This document shows positions 23,982 to 32,489 of a stretch of 64,000 nt of DNA, piece by piece; positions within the stretch are counted from its first letter, which is position 1, and every line of letters begins with the position of its first letter. A program made the position numbers and the translations under genes. This DNA is from Jonesiaceae bacterium BS-20. GTDB taxonomy: Bacteria > Actinomycetota > Actinomycetes > Actinomycetales > Cellulomonadaceae. The DNA is taken from positions 992,001 through 1,056,000 of the forward strand of contig CP146203.1 in NCBI GenBank assembly GCA_039995105.1, in the 5' to 3' direction. The notes below the pieces were generated by a model. The model saw only the letters and a program-made list of their open reading frames with translations. It had not been told where the DNA came from and did not search any database.

Positions 23982-25001
23982 ATGATCGACTCAGGAATAA
24001 CCGCATGGATGCTGATCTCAGCATCGCTCGTATTACTGATGACCCCCGGGCTTGCGTTCTTCTACGGGGGCATGGTCCGCGGAAAAAGTGTTCTGAACAT
24101 GCTCATGATGTCCTTTGGAGCCATGGCTCTTGTTGGTGTCTTGTACGTCTTGTATGGCTGGTCCATGTCCTACGGCTCTTCCGTGGGCGGCGGACTACTC
24201 TCGGAAGAGGGCCCGTTTGCGGCCATCGCCACGCCGATCGACTTTGCCGGTGGGACCGTAGTACATATCAACGCCGGGGTTGCAGCCCTTGTATTGGCGT
24301 TGGTCATTGGCAAGCGCAAGGGGTTTGGCAAAGAGGTTATGCGCCCGCACAACCTTCCCCTGGTCATGCTGGGGGCAGCCCTGTTGTGGTTTGGCTGGTT
24401 TGGGTTCAACGCAGGCTCCGCCTATGCGGCTGATGGACTAGCGGGCCTTGCATGGGTGAACACCACGACGGCGGCCGCCGCAGGAGTTTGCGGGTGGCTG
24501 CTGACCGAGAAAATTCGTGACGGCCACGCCACCTCGCTTGGGGCAGCATCCGGGGTCGTTGCTGGTCTGGTAGCCATCACTCCGGCGGCCGGGGCGCTAT
24601 CTCCCATTGGCGCGATTGGGCTTGGCCTGGTGGCCGGGGCAATCTCCGCAGCGGCCGTTGGCCTGAAGTATCGCTTTGGGTATGACGACTCGTTGGATGT
24701 GGTTGGAGTTCACCTGGTGTCAGGGCTGTGGGGGACCGTGGCAATTGGGTTCCTCGCGGTTGATGGCGGAATCTTCTACGGAGGCTCGCCAAGCCTGTTG
24801 GTGGTTCAAATCCTGATAGCGCTCAGCGCGATCGTGTTCTCGGCCGTTATTACGCTGGCAATTGCGTTGCCAATGCATAAGTTCTTGGGTTGGCGGGTGC
24901 CCGTTGCTCACGAAGTTAGCGGCATCGACCTCGCAGTCCACGGTGAAAGCGCCTACGAAAGCCAAGCTTCACCCACCTCAAGTTGGGATATCCAAAAATG
25001 A
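23982..25001 (+). CDS. amt: Ammonium transporter Amt, with an internal deletion
   Basis: ATG 23982 follows AGGGGA and gives 339 residues, well short of the usual 400 or more. The N-terminus has FYGGMVRGKSVLNM and the C-terminal core has DFAGGTVVHINAG, GWFGFNAGSAYAA, the GVHLVSGLWG motif and a GIDLAVHGESAY tail. The twin histidines are H95 and H244, 149 apart as in E. coli AmtB (168/318). Between YGSSVGGG and TPIDFAGG about 69 residues are missing, the region of the third and fourth helices with the Phe107 gate and Trp148. The frame is intact. The 3' end overlaps glnK (ATGA). Transport ability is doubtful; a sensing role is possible. Confidence 0.85.
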   Translation: MIDSGITAWMLISASLVLLMTPGLAFFYGGMVRGKSVLNMLMMSFGAMALVGVLYVLYGWSMSYGSSVGGGLLSEEGPFAAIATPIDFAGGTVVHINAGVAALVLALVIGKRKGFGKEVMRPHNLPLVMLGAALLWFGWFGFNAGSAYAADGLAGLAWVNTTTAAAAGVCGWLLTEKIRDGHATSLGAASGVVAGLVAITPAAGALSPIGAIGLGLVAGAISAAAVGLKYRFGYDDSLDVVGVHLVSGLWGTVAIGFLAVDGGIFYGGSPSLLVVQILIALSAIVFSAVITLAIALPMHKFLGWRVPVAHEVSGIDLAVHGESAYESQASPTSSWDIQK

Positions 25002-25336
25002 AACTGATTACCGCAGTTATCCAACCCCACCGCCTTGAGGCGGTAAAAAGCGCGCTCAAAGAAAATGGGGTCCGTGGCATGACCGTCACTCAAGCATCGG
25101 GATATGGCCGGCAACTTGGCCACACCGAGGTCTACCGGGGAGCGCAATTCACCGTTGACCTCGTGGCAAAAATCAGGTTGGAAATCCTGATTGCCGACGG
25201 CGAGGAAGAAATGGTCACCGCAGCGATTGTTGCGGCCGCGTACACGGGAAACGTGGGTGACGGCAAGGTCTGGTCCATGCCGGTTGGCAATGTCACCAGG
25301 GTGCGCACCGGTGAACAAGGACCGGTGGCCCTGTAG
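24998..25336 (+). CDS. glnK: PII signal protein GlnK/GlnB-like, lacking T-loop Tyr51
   Basis: ATG 24998 overlaps the amt stop and gives 112 residues. PII signatures are present: the T-loop start GRQLGHTEVYRG, K58, K90 in GDGKVW, R101 and R103. Residue 51, the tyrosine that is uridylylated or adenylylated in most PII proteins, is Phe here (RGAQFTV), and residue 40 is Leu instead of Lys. PII binds ATP, ADP and 2-oxoglutarate and, in GlnK-Amt pairs, inserts its T-loop into the channel. This copy probably cannot be modified at position 51. It is coupled to the unusual Amt. Confidence 0.93.
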   Translation: MKLITAVIQPHRLEAVKSALKENGVRGMTVTQASGYGRQLGHTEVYRGAQFTVDLVAKIRLEILIADGEEEMVTAAIVAAAYTGNVGDGKVWSMPVGNVTRVRTGEQGPVAL

Positions 25337-25432
25337 TCGACACGTCCACACAGTGACCCATGCCACGTGGTGGCAGGTAAGCAGTCTAAAGTTACAGTTA
25401 GCAAAATTAACCAGGTGTAGAAAGGGGTAACC

Positions 25433-25771
25433 ATGAAATTGGTCACCGCGATTATCCAGCCCAGCCGTCTAGATAGCGTCAAAGCAGCGCTCGAACACGC
25501 CGGAGTGCACGGCATGACCGTGAGCGGGGCGAGTGGCTTTGGCCGCCAAAAGGGACACGCAGCGAACTACGAAGGGCCCGAATACACCTCGGAACTCATC
25601 GAGAAGATCAGGATTGAGATCTTGATCGAGAACGTTGATGCGGAAAAGGTCGTTGGCGTCATTGTGAGCGCCGCGCAGACCGGTGCTATTGGCGATGGCA
25701 AGGTTTGGGTTGTTCCTGTTGAAGACGTTGCGCGGGTTCGAACCGGCGAGCGTGGCTCAGCCGCGCTGTAG
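25433..25771 (+). CDS. glnB: PII signal protein, second copy, with Tyr51
   Basis: ATG 25433 after GAAAGGGG gives 112 residues. It has GRQKGHAANYEG, Lys40, Tyr51 in GPEYTSEL, K58, K90 in GDGKVW and R101/R103, so all nucleotide and 2-oxoglutarate ligands and the modification tyrosine are present. It is about two-thirds identical to the upstream PII gene and 96 bases from it, implying tandem duplication followed by specialisation. GlnB against GlnK naming is arbitrary. No glnD (uridylyl/adenylyl transferase) gene follows, unlike many actinobacterial amt-glnK-glnD operons. A terminator follows. Confidence 0.93.
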   Translation: MKLVTAIIQPSRLDSVKAALEHAGVHGMTVSGASGFGRQKGHAANYEGPEYTSELIEKIRIEILIENVDAEKVVGVIVSAAQTGAIGDGKVWVVPVEDVARVRTGERGSAAL

Positions 25772-25794
25772 TCAAAAAAAGACGTAGTATGACC

Positions 25795-25826
25795 GGGACG
25801 GTAGGGAAACCTGCCGTCCCGTCGTT
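25795..25826 (+). terminator. Intrinsic terminator of the amt-PII operon
   Basis: GGGACGGTAGG and CCTGCCGTCCC pair around a GAAA loop (one G-T wobble), followed by GTCGTTTTGCC. Confidence 0.8.
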
Positions 25827-25923
25827 TTGCCGCCTGCGGAACTGGTCTTTTGTGGCCCACCAAGCAGGTAGGCTTAAGTTTTACTTATTGTCTTCAAATA
25901 GCCAGTGGTGAGGGAAACTCAAC

Positions 25924-27489
25924 GTGTTCGCCAATCTGTCCGATCGCCTGACATCGACCTTTAAGAACTTGCGCAGCAAGGGCCGTCTCTCCGAGGCTGA
26001 TATTGATGCCACAATTCGGGAGATCCGCCGTGCCCTGCTCGACGCAGACGTTGCCGTTTCCGTGGTGCGCGACTTTACCGGTTCAATCCGGGAACGTGCT
26101 CTATCCGCCGAGGTTTCCGGTGCACTGAACCCTGCCCAGCAGGTAGTCAAGATTGTTAACGAGGAACTTGTCAACATCCTCGGTGGTGAAAGTCGCGGCC
26201 TGAACCGGGCTAAGACCGGGCCAACCATCATTATGCTGGCCGGTTTGCAAGGTGCGGGTAAGACCACCCTTGCTGGAAAGCTCGCGGTGAGCTTGAAGGC
26301 TCAGGGCCACACTCCGATGCTGGTGGCGGCCGACCTGCAGCGCCCAAACGCGGTTACCCAACTCAAGGTTGTGGGAGAGCGGGCCGGGGTGCCGGTCTAC
26401 GCACCGCACCCGGGTAACCAGGGCTCCGATGCTCAACCTGGGATTTCCCAGGGCGACCCGGTCTCGGTTTCACTTGCGGGTGTAGACACCGCCAAGGCAC
26501 GCCAGCATGACTTTGTCATTGTTGACACCGCCGGACGGCTCGGCGTTGATCAGGAACTGATGACGCAGGCCGCGGATATCCGCGACGCCATTAACCCTGA
26601 TGAGATTTTGTTTGTTATTGACGCCATGATCGGTCAAGACGCCGTGGCAACCGCCCAGGCGTTTGATGAGGGCGTGAGCTTCACCGGTGTGGTTCTGTCC
26701 AAGTTGGACGGTGACGCCCGCGGTGGTGCCGCGCTCTCGGTAGCCCGGGTAACCGGCAAGCCAATCCTGTTTGCGTCAACCGGTGAGAAACTCGAAGACT
26801 TTGAGGTTTTCCACCCGGACCGGATGGCGTCACGCATCCTGGACATGGGTGACGTTCTATCGTTGATCGAGCAGGCCGAAAAGGCGTTTGACGCCGAAGA
26901 AGCCGAGCGTATGGCGGACAAGCTTGCCGCTGGTGAAGATTTCACCCTGGGCGACTTCCTGAGCCAAATGCAGCAGATGAAGAACATGGGCTCCATGAAG
27001 AAGATGCTTGGCATGCTGCCGGGCATGGGGCAAATGCGTGAGGCACTGGACAACTTTGACGAGCGTGAAGTTGACCGTATTGAGGCCATCATTCAGTCCA
27101 TGACACCGGGTGAGCGGGAAAACCCAAAGATCATTAACGGGTCGCGCCGCTCGCGAATTGCCCGCGGTTCTGGAACCACCGTCCAAGAGATCAATCAGCT
27201 GATGCAGCGGTTCGATGCCGCACAAAAGATGATGCGTCAAATGAACGCCGGCGGCGGTATGCCCGGCATGGGTGGCATGGGCAAGATGCCAAGCACGGGC
27301 AAGCGCTCCGGTGCGCGTCAAGCCAAGAAGAAGGACAAACTCACCCCGCAGCAGCGCGCCGCGGCGGCCCGCAAGGCGGCCCGTGGTGAGGCCCCAGCCG
27401 CGCAGCAGGGTTCCGCATTTGGTGTAAGTCAGCCAAACGATGCCCCACTAGAGTTGCCCGCCGGGCTAGAGAAGTTCTTGGGCCGGTAA
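25924..27489 (+). CDS. ffh: Signal recognition particle protein Ffh
   Basis: GTG 25924 gives 521 residues. The N and G domains carry GLQGAGKTTLAGKL, DLQRPNAVTQL, DTAGRLGVDQEL and SKLDGDARGG. The Met-rich M domain at about 320-450 has FLSQMQQMKNMGSMKKML, and a Lys/Ala-rich tail follows. Ffh with 4.5S RNA binds signal sequences as they leave the ribosome and delivers them to FtsY. The next gene starts three bases after the stop. Confidence 0.97.
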   Translation: MFANLSDRLTSTFKNLRSKGRLSEADIDATIREIRRALLDADVAVSVVRDFTGSIRERALSAEVSGALNPAQQVVKIVNEELVNILGGESRGLNRAKTGPTIIMLAGLQGAGKTTLAGKLAVSLKAQGHTPMLVAADLQRPNAVTQLKVVGERAGVPVYAPHPGNQGSDAQPGISQGDPVSVSLAGVDTAKARQHDFVIVDTAGRLGVDQELMTQAADIRDAINPDEILFVIDAMIGQDAVATAQAFDEGVSFTGVVLSKLDGDARGGAALSVARVTGKPILFASTGEKLEDFEVFHPDRMASRILDMGDVLSLIEQAEKAFDAEEAERMADKLAAGEDFTLGDFLSQMQQMKNMGSMKKMLGMLPGMGQMREALDNFDEREVDRIEAIIQSMTPGERENPKIINGSRRSRIARGSGTTVQEINQLMQRFDAAQKMMRQMNAGGGMPGMGGMGKMPSTGKRSGARQAKKKDKLTPQQRAAAARKAARGEAPAAQQGSAFGVSQPNDAPLELPAGLEKFLGR

Positions 27490-27492
27490 CCC

Positions 27493-28593
27493 ATGACCGC
27501 GTTGCCGGTGTTACACCTCACGGGGACCGTGGTCTTGGGCGACAGCACCACGGTTTCCCAGGTGTGGGTTGTCGACGGAAAATTCTCTTTTGACCCGCCC
27601 AATCTTGGGCCCGGGGAAGAAGTCATTACCCTTACCGGGACGATCTTGCCCGGGTTGGTCGACGTCCACAGCCACATCGGCCTAGATGCCTTTGGGGCTA
27701 CAACGCTGGATACCGCTGCGGACCAAGCCATCACGGACCGCAACACCGGGGTGTTGCTGGTGCGCGATTGCGGTTCTCCGCTTGATACCGCGCCCCTTCA
27801 AGAGCGATCAGACCTGCCAACCCTTATTCGGTGTGGGCAACACCTGGCCCGCACCCGCAGGTATATCCGTAATTACGCCCTTGAGCTTGATGACTCTGCG
27901 GAACTGGTTGACGCTTTGGCTCAGCAGGCAGACGCGGGCAATGGGTGGACTAAGATCGTGGCCGATTGGATTGACCGCGGAGTGGGTGACCTTACGCCCT
28001 TGTGGGAGCGAGATGATCTCATTGCGGCGATTGCTGGCGCACATGAGCGAGGTGCACGAGTCACCGCTCACACGTTTGCCAGTGAATCCATTGACGAGCT
28101 GCTCGATGCTGGGATTGACAGTATTGAGCACGGCACGGGGATGACGCCGGCACACATGGCCAGGGCTAAGGCCCTCGGTGTGCCGGTGACGGCAACGCTG
28201 TTGCAAGTGGCACAGTTTGCGGAGATCGCTGCCCAGGGCGAAACAAAGTTTCCAGTCTATGCGGCCCGCATGCGCGCAATGTTCGATGCGCGTTACGCCC
28301 AAGTCAAAGCGCTGTATGAAGCAGGTGTCCAAATCTTAGTGGGCACCGACGCCGGCGGAACACTCGCGCACGGGCTGATCGCCCAAGAATGTGCGGAGCT
28401 GGTGCGCGCTGGAATTCCCGCCCACGCGGTAGTTGGGTTTGCCAGTTACCGGGCCAGGGACTTTCTTGGCTACCCTTCGATTGCGCAGGGGGCGCCCGCC
28501 GATGCCGTTATCTACCGGGGTGACCCGCGCACGGATATAGCTGAATTAACCCGGCCTCAGGCCGTGATCTTGCGCGGAAAGATCCAACAGTGA
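27493..28593 (+). CDS. Metal-dependent amidohydrolase
   Basis: ATG 27493 gives 366 residues. The amidohydrolase superfamily metal ligands are visible: the HxH of VDVHSHIG, a possible bridging lysine in TKIVADW, histidines in VTAHTF and SIEHGTGM, and the catalytic Asp in LVGTDAGG. These resemble imidazolonepropionase- or prolidase-like members. The substrate cannot be told from sequence. It is three bases after ffh and thus probably co-transcribed; this linkage is seen in many actinobacteria. Confidence 0.85.
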   Translation: MTALPVLHLTGTVVLGDSTTVSQVWVVDGKFSFDPPNLGPGEEVITLTGTILPGLVDVHSHIGLDAFGATTLDTAADQAITDRNTGVLLVRDCGSPLDTAPLQERSDLPTLIRCGQHLARTRRYIRNYALELDDSAELVDALAQQADAGNGWTKIVADWIDRGVGDLTPLWERDDLIAAIAGAHERGARVTAHTFASESIDELLDAGIDSIEHGTGMTPAHMARAKALGVPVTATLLQVAQFAEIAAQGETKFPVYAARMRAMFDARYAQVKALYEAGVQILVGTDAGGTLAHGLIAQECAELVRAGIPAHAVVGFASYRARDFLGYPSIAQGAPADAVIYRGDPRTDIAELTRPQAVILRGKIQQ

Positions 28594-28777
28594 GCAACGC
28601 AACGCTCAAGTGACCGAGGATAATGGTTCTGGGCTCAAATATCTGGCATAATTTTGCCTTGTACTCGACTAACTTGTCCCTCTCAACAAGTGAAGTTGTG
28701 TCCCGGAGAAGTAACGCATGTTGTTCCCCAGCATGAGGTACCGATCCACCCATCATAAACAAGGAGAGTCCACAAAC

Positions 28778-29212
28778 GTGGCTACCAAGATTCGTCTAAA
28801 GCGCATGGGCAAGATCCGTGCACCGCACTACCGCGTAGTTATTGCTGACTCACGTCAGAAGCGCGATGGTCGTTCGATCGAAGAGATCGGTCTGTACCAC
28901 CCAACCGAAGAGCCTTCGCTGATTCAGATTGACTCAGAGCGCGCTCAGTACTGGCTCTCCGTTGGCGCACAGCCAACCGAGCAGGTTCTGGCACTGCTGA
29001 AGATCACCGGTGACTGGCAGAAGCACAAGGGCCTTCCAGGCACCGAAGGTACCCTGCGTACCAAGGCTGCAAAGGTTGACCCAACCGAGGCTATCGCCGC
29101 TATTGCTGCTGACGCTGAGAAGGCTAAGGCCAAGGCATCAGAGGCAAAGGCAGCAGCCGCAAAGGCTGAGGCTGACGCTCCAGCAGAAGAAGCAGCTTCG
29201 GAAGAGGCCTGA
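28778..29212 (+). CDS. rpsP: Ribosomal protein bS16
   Basis: GTG 28778 after AAGGAG gives 144 residues starting [19 protein letters not shown], the bS16 start. The ribosomal domain ends near residue 90; the rest is an Ala/Lys/Glu-rich tail common in actinobacteria. It is a small-subunit assembly protein. The stop shares one base with the next ATG (TGATG), coupling it to khpA. It begins the rpsP-khpA unit after about 180 bases of spacer. Confidence 0.97.
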   Translation: MATKIRLKRMGKIRAPHYRVVIADSRQKRDGRSIEEIGLYHPTEEPSLIQIDSERAQYWLSVGAQPTEQVLALLKITGDWQKHKGLPGTEGTLRTKAAKVDPTEAIAAIAADAEKAKAKASEAKAAAAKAEADAPAEEAASEEA

Positions 29213-29457
29213 TGTTAGCCGAATCGCTCGAGCACCTAGTCAAAGGCATCGTGGACAGCCCGGATGACGTAACCGTCACCGGTAAACCACTACGCAACGG
29301 ACGCGGTGAGCTCCTCGAAGTCAGGGTTAACCCTGACGACTTGGGACGCGTCATTGGACGCTCGGGTCGGACCGCGCGAGCATTGCGCACCGTCATTGGG
29401 GCACTGGCAGGAAACACCACGGTACGCGTTGACGTAGTGGATGTAGACCGCCGCTGA
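29212..29457 (+). CDS. khpA: RNA-binding KH-domain protein KhpA
   Basis: ATG 29212 gives 81 residues. It is a single KH domain with the GxxG loop in GRVIGRSGRTARALR. KhpA, which often partners KhpB/Jag, binds RNA and affects cell division and ribosome-related processes in Gram-positive bacteria. It is invariably located between rpsP and rimM in this group. A strong hairpin follows. Confidence 0.93.
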   Translation: MLAESLEHLVKGIVDSPDDVTVTGKPLRNGRGELLEVRVNPDDLGRVIGRSGRTARALRTVIGALAGNTTVRVDVVDVDRR

Positions 29458-29488
29458 GCCCATGGCGCGTATTAGCGAAGAGCTGTAA

Positions 29489-29525
29489 CTAGAGGCTCGG
29501 TCACCTAGGGTGACCGAGCCTCTAG
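29489..29525 (+). terminator. Perfect hairpin after khpA
   Basis: CTAGAGGCTCGGTCACC and its complement pair over 16-17 bases around a short loop. Only CGCTTTG follows, so it may also limit 3' decay. It separates rpsP-khpA from rimM-trmD. Confidence 0.75.
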
Positions 29526-29569
29526 CGCTTTGCCCACACATTTCCACACACCAATTTTGAGGATCTCAC

Positions 29570-30124
29570 ATGGAACTGACCATCGCTGTTATTGGTAAAG
29601 CCCACGGTTTGCGTGGTGAAGTCAGCCTTGACCTGCGCACCGATGTTCCTGAGTCGCGTTTTGTAGTGGGCCAGGAAATTACCACCGAGCCGGCAACGGC
29701 CGGACCCCTAACGATTACCCGAATTCGGGACAATCAAGGACGCTGGTTCCTCACCTTTGCCCAAGCAACCGACCGCACCGCAGCTGAGCAGCTGCGCGGG
29801 GTCAAGCTCGTGGTCACCCAGGCCGAGTCAGATGAAGAAGACGCCTGGTACGAGCACGAATTGGCCGGGCTCACTGCGAAGCTTCAAGACGGCACGGTCG
29901 TTGGCAAGATCCTCGGGTTGGAATACCTGCCGGCTCAGGACGCACTGATCCTGAAAGAAACCAACGGTGTGCGCACCCTTGTTCCATTCCTTAAACGTTT
30001 TGTTCCCACGGTTGATATCGCTGGTGGTTTTGTTATCCTGACCCCACCGGGTGGGCTGCTCTCAATCGACGAGGCAAACCTGGATGTGTCAACCGGTGAG
30101 ACCTCGGGTCAGGACACCAAATGA
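29570..30124 (+). CDS. rimM: Ribosome maturation factor RimM
   Basis: ATG 29570 after TTTGAGGATC gives 184 residues. The N-terminal RimM barrel begins with IGKAHGLRGEVSLDLRTD, and the C-terminal PRC-barrel domain carries DAWYEHELAGL and FVPTVD. RimM binds uS19 and helps assemble the 30S head. The stop overlaps the trmD start (ATGA), the standard rimM-trmD coupling. Confidence 0.96.
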   Translation: MELTIAVIGKAHGLRGEVSLDLRTDVPESRFVVGQEITTEPATAGPLTITRIRDNQGRWFLTFAQATDRTAAEQLRGVKLVVTQAESDEEDAWYEHELAGLTAKLQDGTVVGKILGLEYLPAQDALILKETNGVRTLVPFLKRFVPTVDIAGGFVILTPPGGLLSIDEANLDVSTGETSGQDTK

Positions 30125-30963
30125 CCCAGGAACCACAAGCAACGCCCGCGGAAGTAAATGATTCGCTCCAGATGGCTATTGATGTCATCTCAATCTTTCC
30201 GGACTACCTGACCCCCTTAAACCTGTCCCTCGTTGGTAAAGCCGTCACCTCCGGGCTGTTGCACTTGGGCGTCCACGACCTACGGGATTGGACCCAGGAC
30301 CGGCACAAGACCGTTGATGACACCCCAGCGGGTGGGGGAGCGGGCATGGTGATGCGACCGGACATCTGGGGAGCAGCGCTCGATGATGTGCTTGCCGCCA
30401 GGCCTAACTCAAAGCGCACGGTCATGATTGTGCCCACGCCGTCAGGGCCTTCTTTTACCCAAGAGATTGCCCAAGACTTGGCTGGTGCCGATCACCTTAT
30501 TTTTGCGTGCGGACGCTACGAGGGAATCGATGCGCGAGTCGCTCAGTACTACGGCGCTAACGGCGTTGAAGTACGTGAGTTGTCCATTGGCGATTACGTG
30601 CTCAACGGCGGAGAAGTAGCCACGATGGTCATGGTCGAGGCGATCGCTCGATTGCTTCCCGGAGTCATTGGCAACCCCGAGTCACTCGTTGAAGAATCTC
30701 ACGGCGCGGCAGGTCTGTTGGAATACCCCGTGTATACCAAGCCGCCGGTGTGGCGTGACCAAGAGAGCCCAGAGATCCTGTTTTCCGGGCACCACGCCAA
30801 TATTGCGCGGTGGCGCAGGGAGAAATCATTCCTGAAGACTATGGAACGACGCCCAGACATGATTGCGGCGCTGCGCCCTGACCAACTCGACAAGCACGAC
30901 TATAAGTTCTTGGCAGCCCATGGCTGGAACCGCAACGACGACGGAACCGTCAGCCCAGCTTGA
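30121..30963 (+). CDS. trmD: tRNA (guanine-37-N1)-methyltransferase
   Basis: ATG 30121 overlaps the rimM stop and gives 280 residues; ATG 30172 (MAIDVISIFPDYL) is the conserved family start, so the first 17 residues may not be translated. The SAM-binding trefoil knot is seen in SIGDYVLNGGEVA and VEESH. TrmD methylates G37 of tRNAs to prevent +1 frameshifting. It ends the rimM-trmD pair. Confidence 0.96.
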   Translation: MTQEPQATPAEVNDSLQMAIDVISIFPDYLTPLNLSLVGKAVTSGLLHLGVHDLRDWTQDRHKTVDDTPAGGGAGMVMRPDIWGAALDDVLAARPNSKRTVMIVPTPSGPSFTQEIAQDLAGADHLIFACGRYEGIDARVAQYYGANGVEVRELSIGDYVLNGGEVATMVMVEAIARLLPGVIGNPESLVEESHGAAGLLEYPVYTKPPVWRDQESPEILFSGHHANIARWRREKSFLKTMERRPDMIAALRPDQLDKHDYKFLAAHGWNRNDDGTVSPA

Positions 30964-31211
30964 GGGTGAGCCAGGCATCGAGAAATTTGGTGCCTAACCT
31001 TGCTGGTGATGTGGTTAACAAGGCAAAGTAACGCCCGTGCTGGCCTGGAGCCCAAGAAGTATGCCAAAATAGATCCTTGGTGTGTGTCACCGTGCTTCTG
31101 CCTCAGGGGCAGCCGAACGACACGTAGGACACCATCATTTATGGTTTAGGACGCATCTTGGTGTAGTCCTAATAATCCGTACCTGACCTGGGGCAGGACG
31201 AGGAGAAGAAC
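30964..31211 (+). other. Spacer and leader of rplS, no gene seen
   Basis: This stretch of 248 bases has no convincing open frame. It must carry the rplS promoter and a leader; the sequence near 31150-31205 contains an AGGACG-GAGGAG ribosome-binding region. No clear terminator for trmD is visible. Confidence 0.45.
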
Positions 31212-31553
31212 ATGCAAAAGCTAGACTTCGTAACCGAAGGCCTTCTGCGTAGCGACGTTCCAGCATTCCGTGCCGGTGACACTGTAAAGGTCAACGTTAA
31301 GGTTGTTGAAGGAACCCGCTCACGTATCCAGGCGTTCCAGGGTGTTGTAATTCGTCGCCACGGCGGCGGCGTTGGTGAGACCTTCACCGTTCGCAAGATC
31401 AGCTTTGGAACCGGTGTGGAGCGTACGTTCCCACTGCACTCACCTTCGGTTGACTCAGTTGAGCTGATCACCCGCGGTGACGTTCGCCGTGCGAAGCTGT
31501 ACTACCTGCGTTCACTGCACGGTAAGGCAGCTAAGATCCGTGAGAAGCGCTGA
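31212..31553 (+). CDS. rplS: Ribosomal protein bL19
   Basis: ATG 31212 after GAGGAG gives 113 residues. The bL19 signatures [41 protein letters not shown] and RRAKLYYLR are all present. It lies at the interface of the two ribosomal subunits. It is transcribed alone, with its own leader and an excellent terminator at 31610. Confidence 0.98.
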   Translation: MQKLDFVTEGLLRSDVPAFRAGDTVKVNVKVVEGTRSRIQAFQGVVIRRHGGGVGETFTVRKISFGTGVERTFPLHSPSVDSVELITRGDVRRAKLYYLRSLHGKAAKIREKR

Positions 31554-31609
31554 TTTTCCACGCTGATCTTTAGACATGCGAGCCTGAGGCCCGCGGTCAA
31601 GGCTTAGTT

Positions 31610-31639
31610 AAGGGCGGTTGCTTAGGCAACCGCCCTTTT
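31610..31639 (+). terminator. Intrinsic terminator of rplS
   Basis: AAGGGCGGTTGC and GCAACCGCCCTT pair perfectly around a 4-base loop, followed by TTG. Confidence 0.87.
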
Positions 31640-31720
31640 GCATAACCACAGATGGGGATGTATTGCGTCCGTGTGGTGTGGGCAAGCGCCGAACCTTCAA
31701 GAAAGTGGCAGACTGAACCA

Positions 31721-32452
31721 GTGAGCACAAACGAAGCCAACTACATACCGCCATCTCAGGTGAGGTCACATGCACGAAAGAGCAAAGAACCCAAAAAGGG
31801 ATCCCTGCTCAAAGAGATGGCCATTGTTGTTACGGGCGCGTTCATTTTGTCCTGGTTGCTCAAAACATTCCTGATTCAAGCGTTCTATATCCCAAGCCAG
31901 TCCATGGAGGACACCCTCCAGATCAATGACCGGATCATGGTGTCAAAACTGAGCCCCAGCCCGGTAGATCTGCAACGCGGTGACATTGTAGTGTTCACTG
32001 ATCCAGGAACCTGGCTGCCGGACTCGGTCAAAGAAGTCGACCTCAACCCGGTTCAAAAGGCACTCACGTTCGTTGGAATCCTGCCGCAGGATGCCGGATC
32101 GCACCTGATTAAGCGGGTGATCGGACTGCCCGGGGACCGCGTGGTGTGCTGTGACACCGATGGCAAACTCACCGTCAACGGGGAGCCAATTGATGAGACC
32201 GAGTACCTCAAGCCCTTTGTAGATCCGTCCCTTGTGGAATTTGATCAAATCGTTCCGGAAGGTTCCCTGTGGGTGCTGGGCGATAATCGGGCAAACTCGG
32301 GAGACTCTAGGTATAACCTTGGCGGCCCCGGTGGCGGCTTTGTACCCATTGATAATGTGGTGGGGAAAGCATTTATTAAGGTTTGGCCGCTCAGGGACTT
32401 CCAACTGTTGCGCACTCCCTCGAGTGTGTTTGAAGACGTTCCGCAACCGTAA
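31721..32452 (+). CDS. lepB: Signal peptidase I
   Basis: GTG 31721 gives 243 residues; longer upstream frames lack a start signal. A cytosolic tail is followed by a membrane helix at about 33-55, then the serine-lysine dyad: Ser61 in IPSQSMEDTL and Lys131 in LIKRVIGLPGD. The GDNRANSGDSR box is present. It cleaves Sec and Tat signal peptides on the outer face of the membrane, including those of the island peptides. Tail-out, single-anchor topology is normal for actinobacteria. rnhB begins 38 bases later. Confidence 0.95.
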   Translation: MSTNEANYIPPSQVRSHARKSKEPKKGSLLKEMAIVVTGAFILSWLLKTFLIQAFYIPSQSMEDTLQINDRIMVSKLSPSPVDLQRGDIVVFTDPGTWLPDSVKEVDLNPVQKALTFVGILPQDAGSHLIKRVIGLPGDRVVCCDTDGKLTVNGEPIDETEYLKPFVDPSLVEFDQIVPEGSLWVLGDNRANSGDSRYNLGGPGGGFVPIDNVVGKAFIKVWPLRDFQLLRTPSSVFEDVPQP

Positions 32453-32489
32453 CCGCACGTTTAATTGGAAAAGAACCGCACCAACGCAC

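Noticed and set aside
25000-25780. Reading the two PII genes as one gene plus a shadow
   Set aside because: Both have full PII signatures, separate starts and 96 bases between them, so they are two genes.
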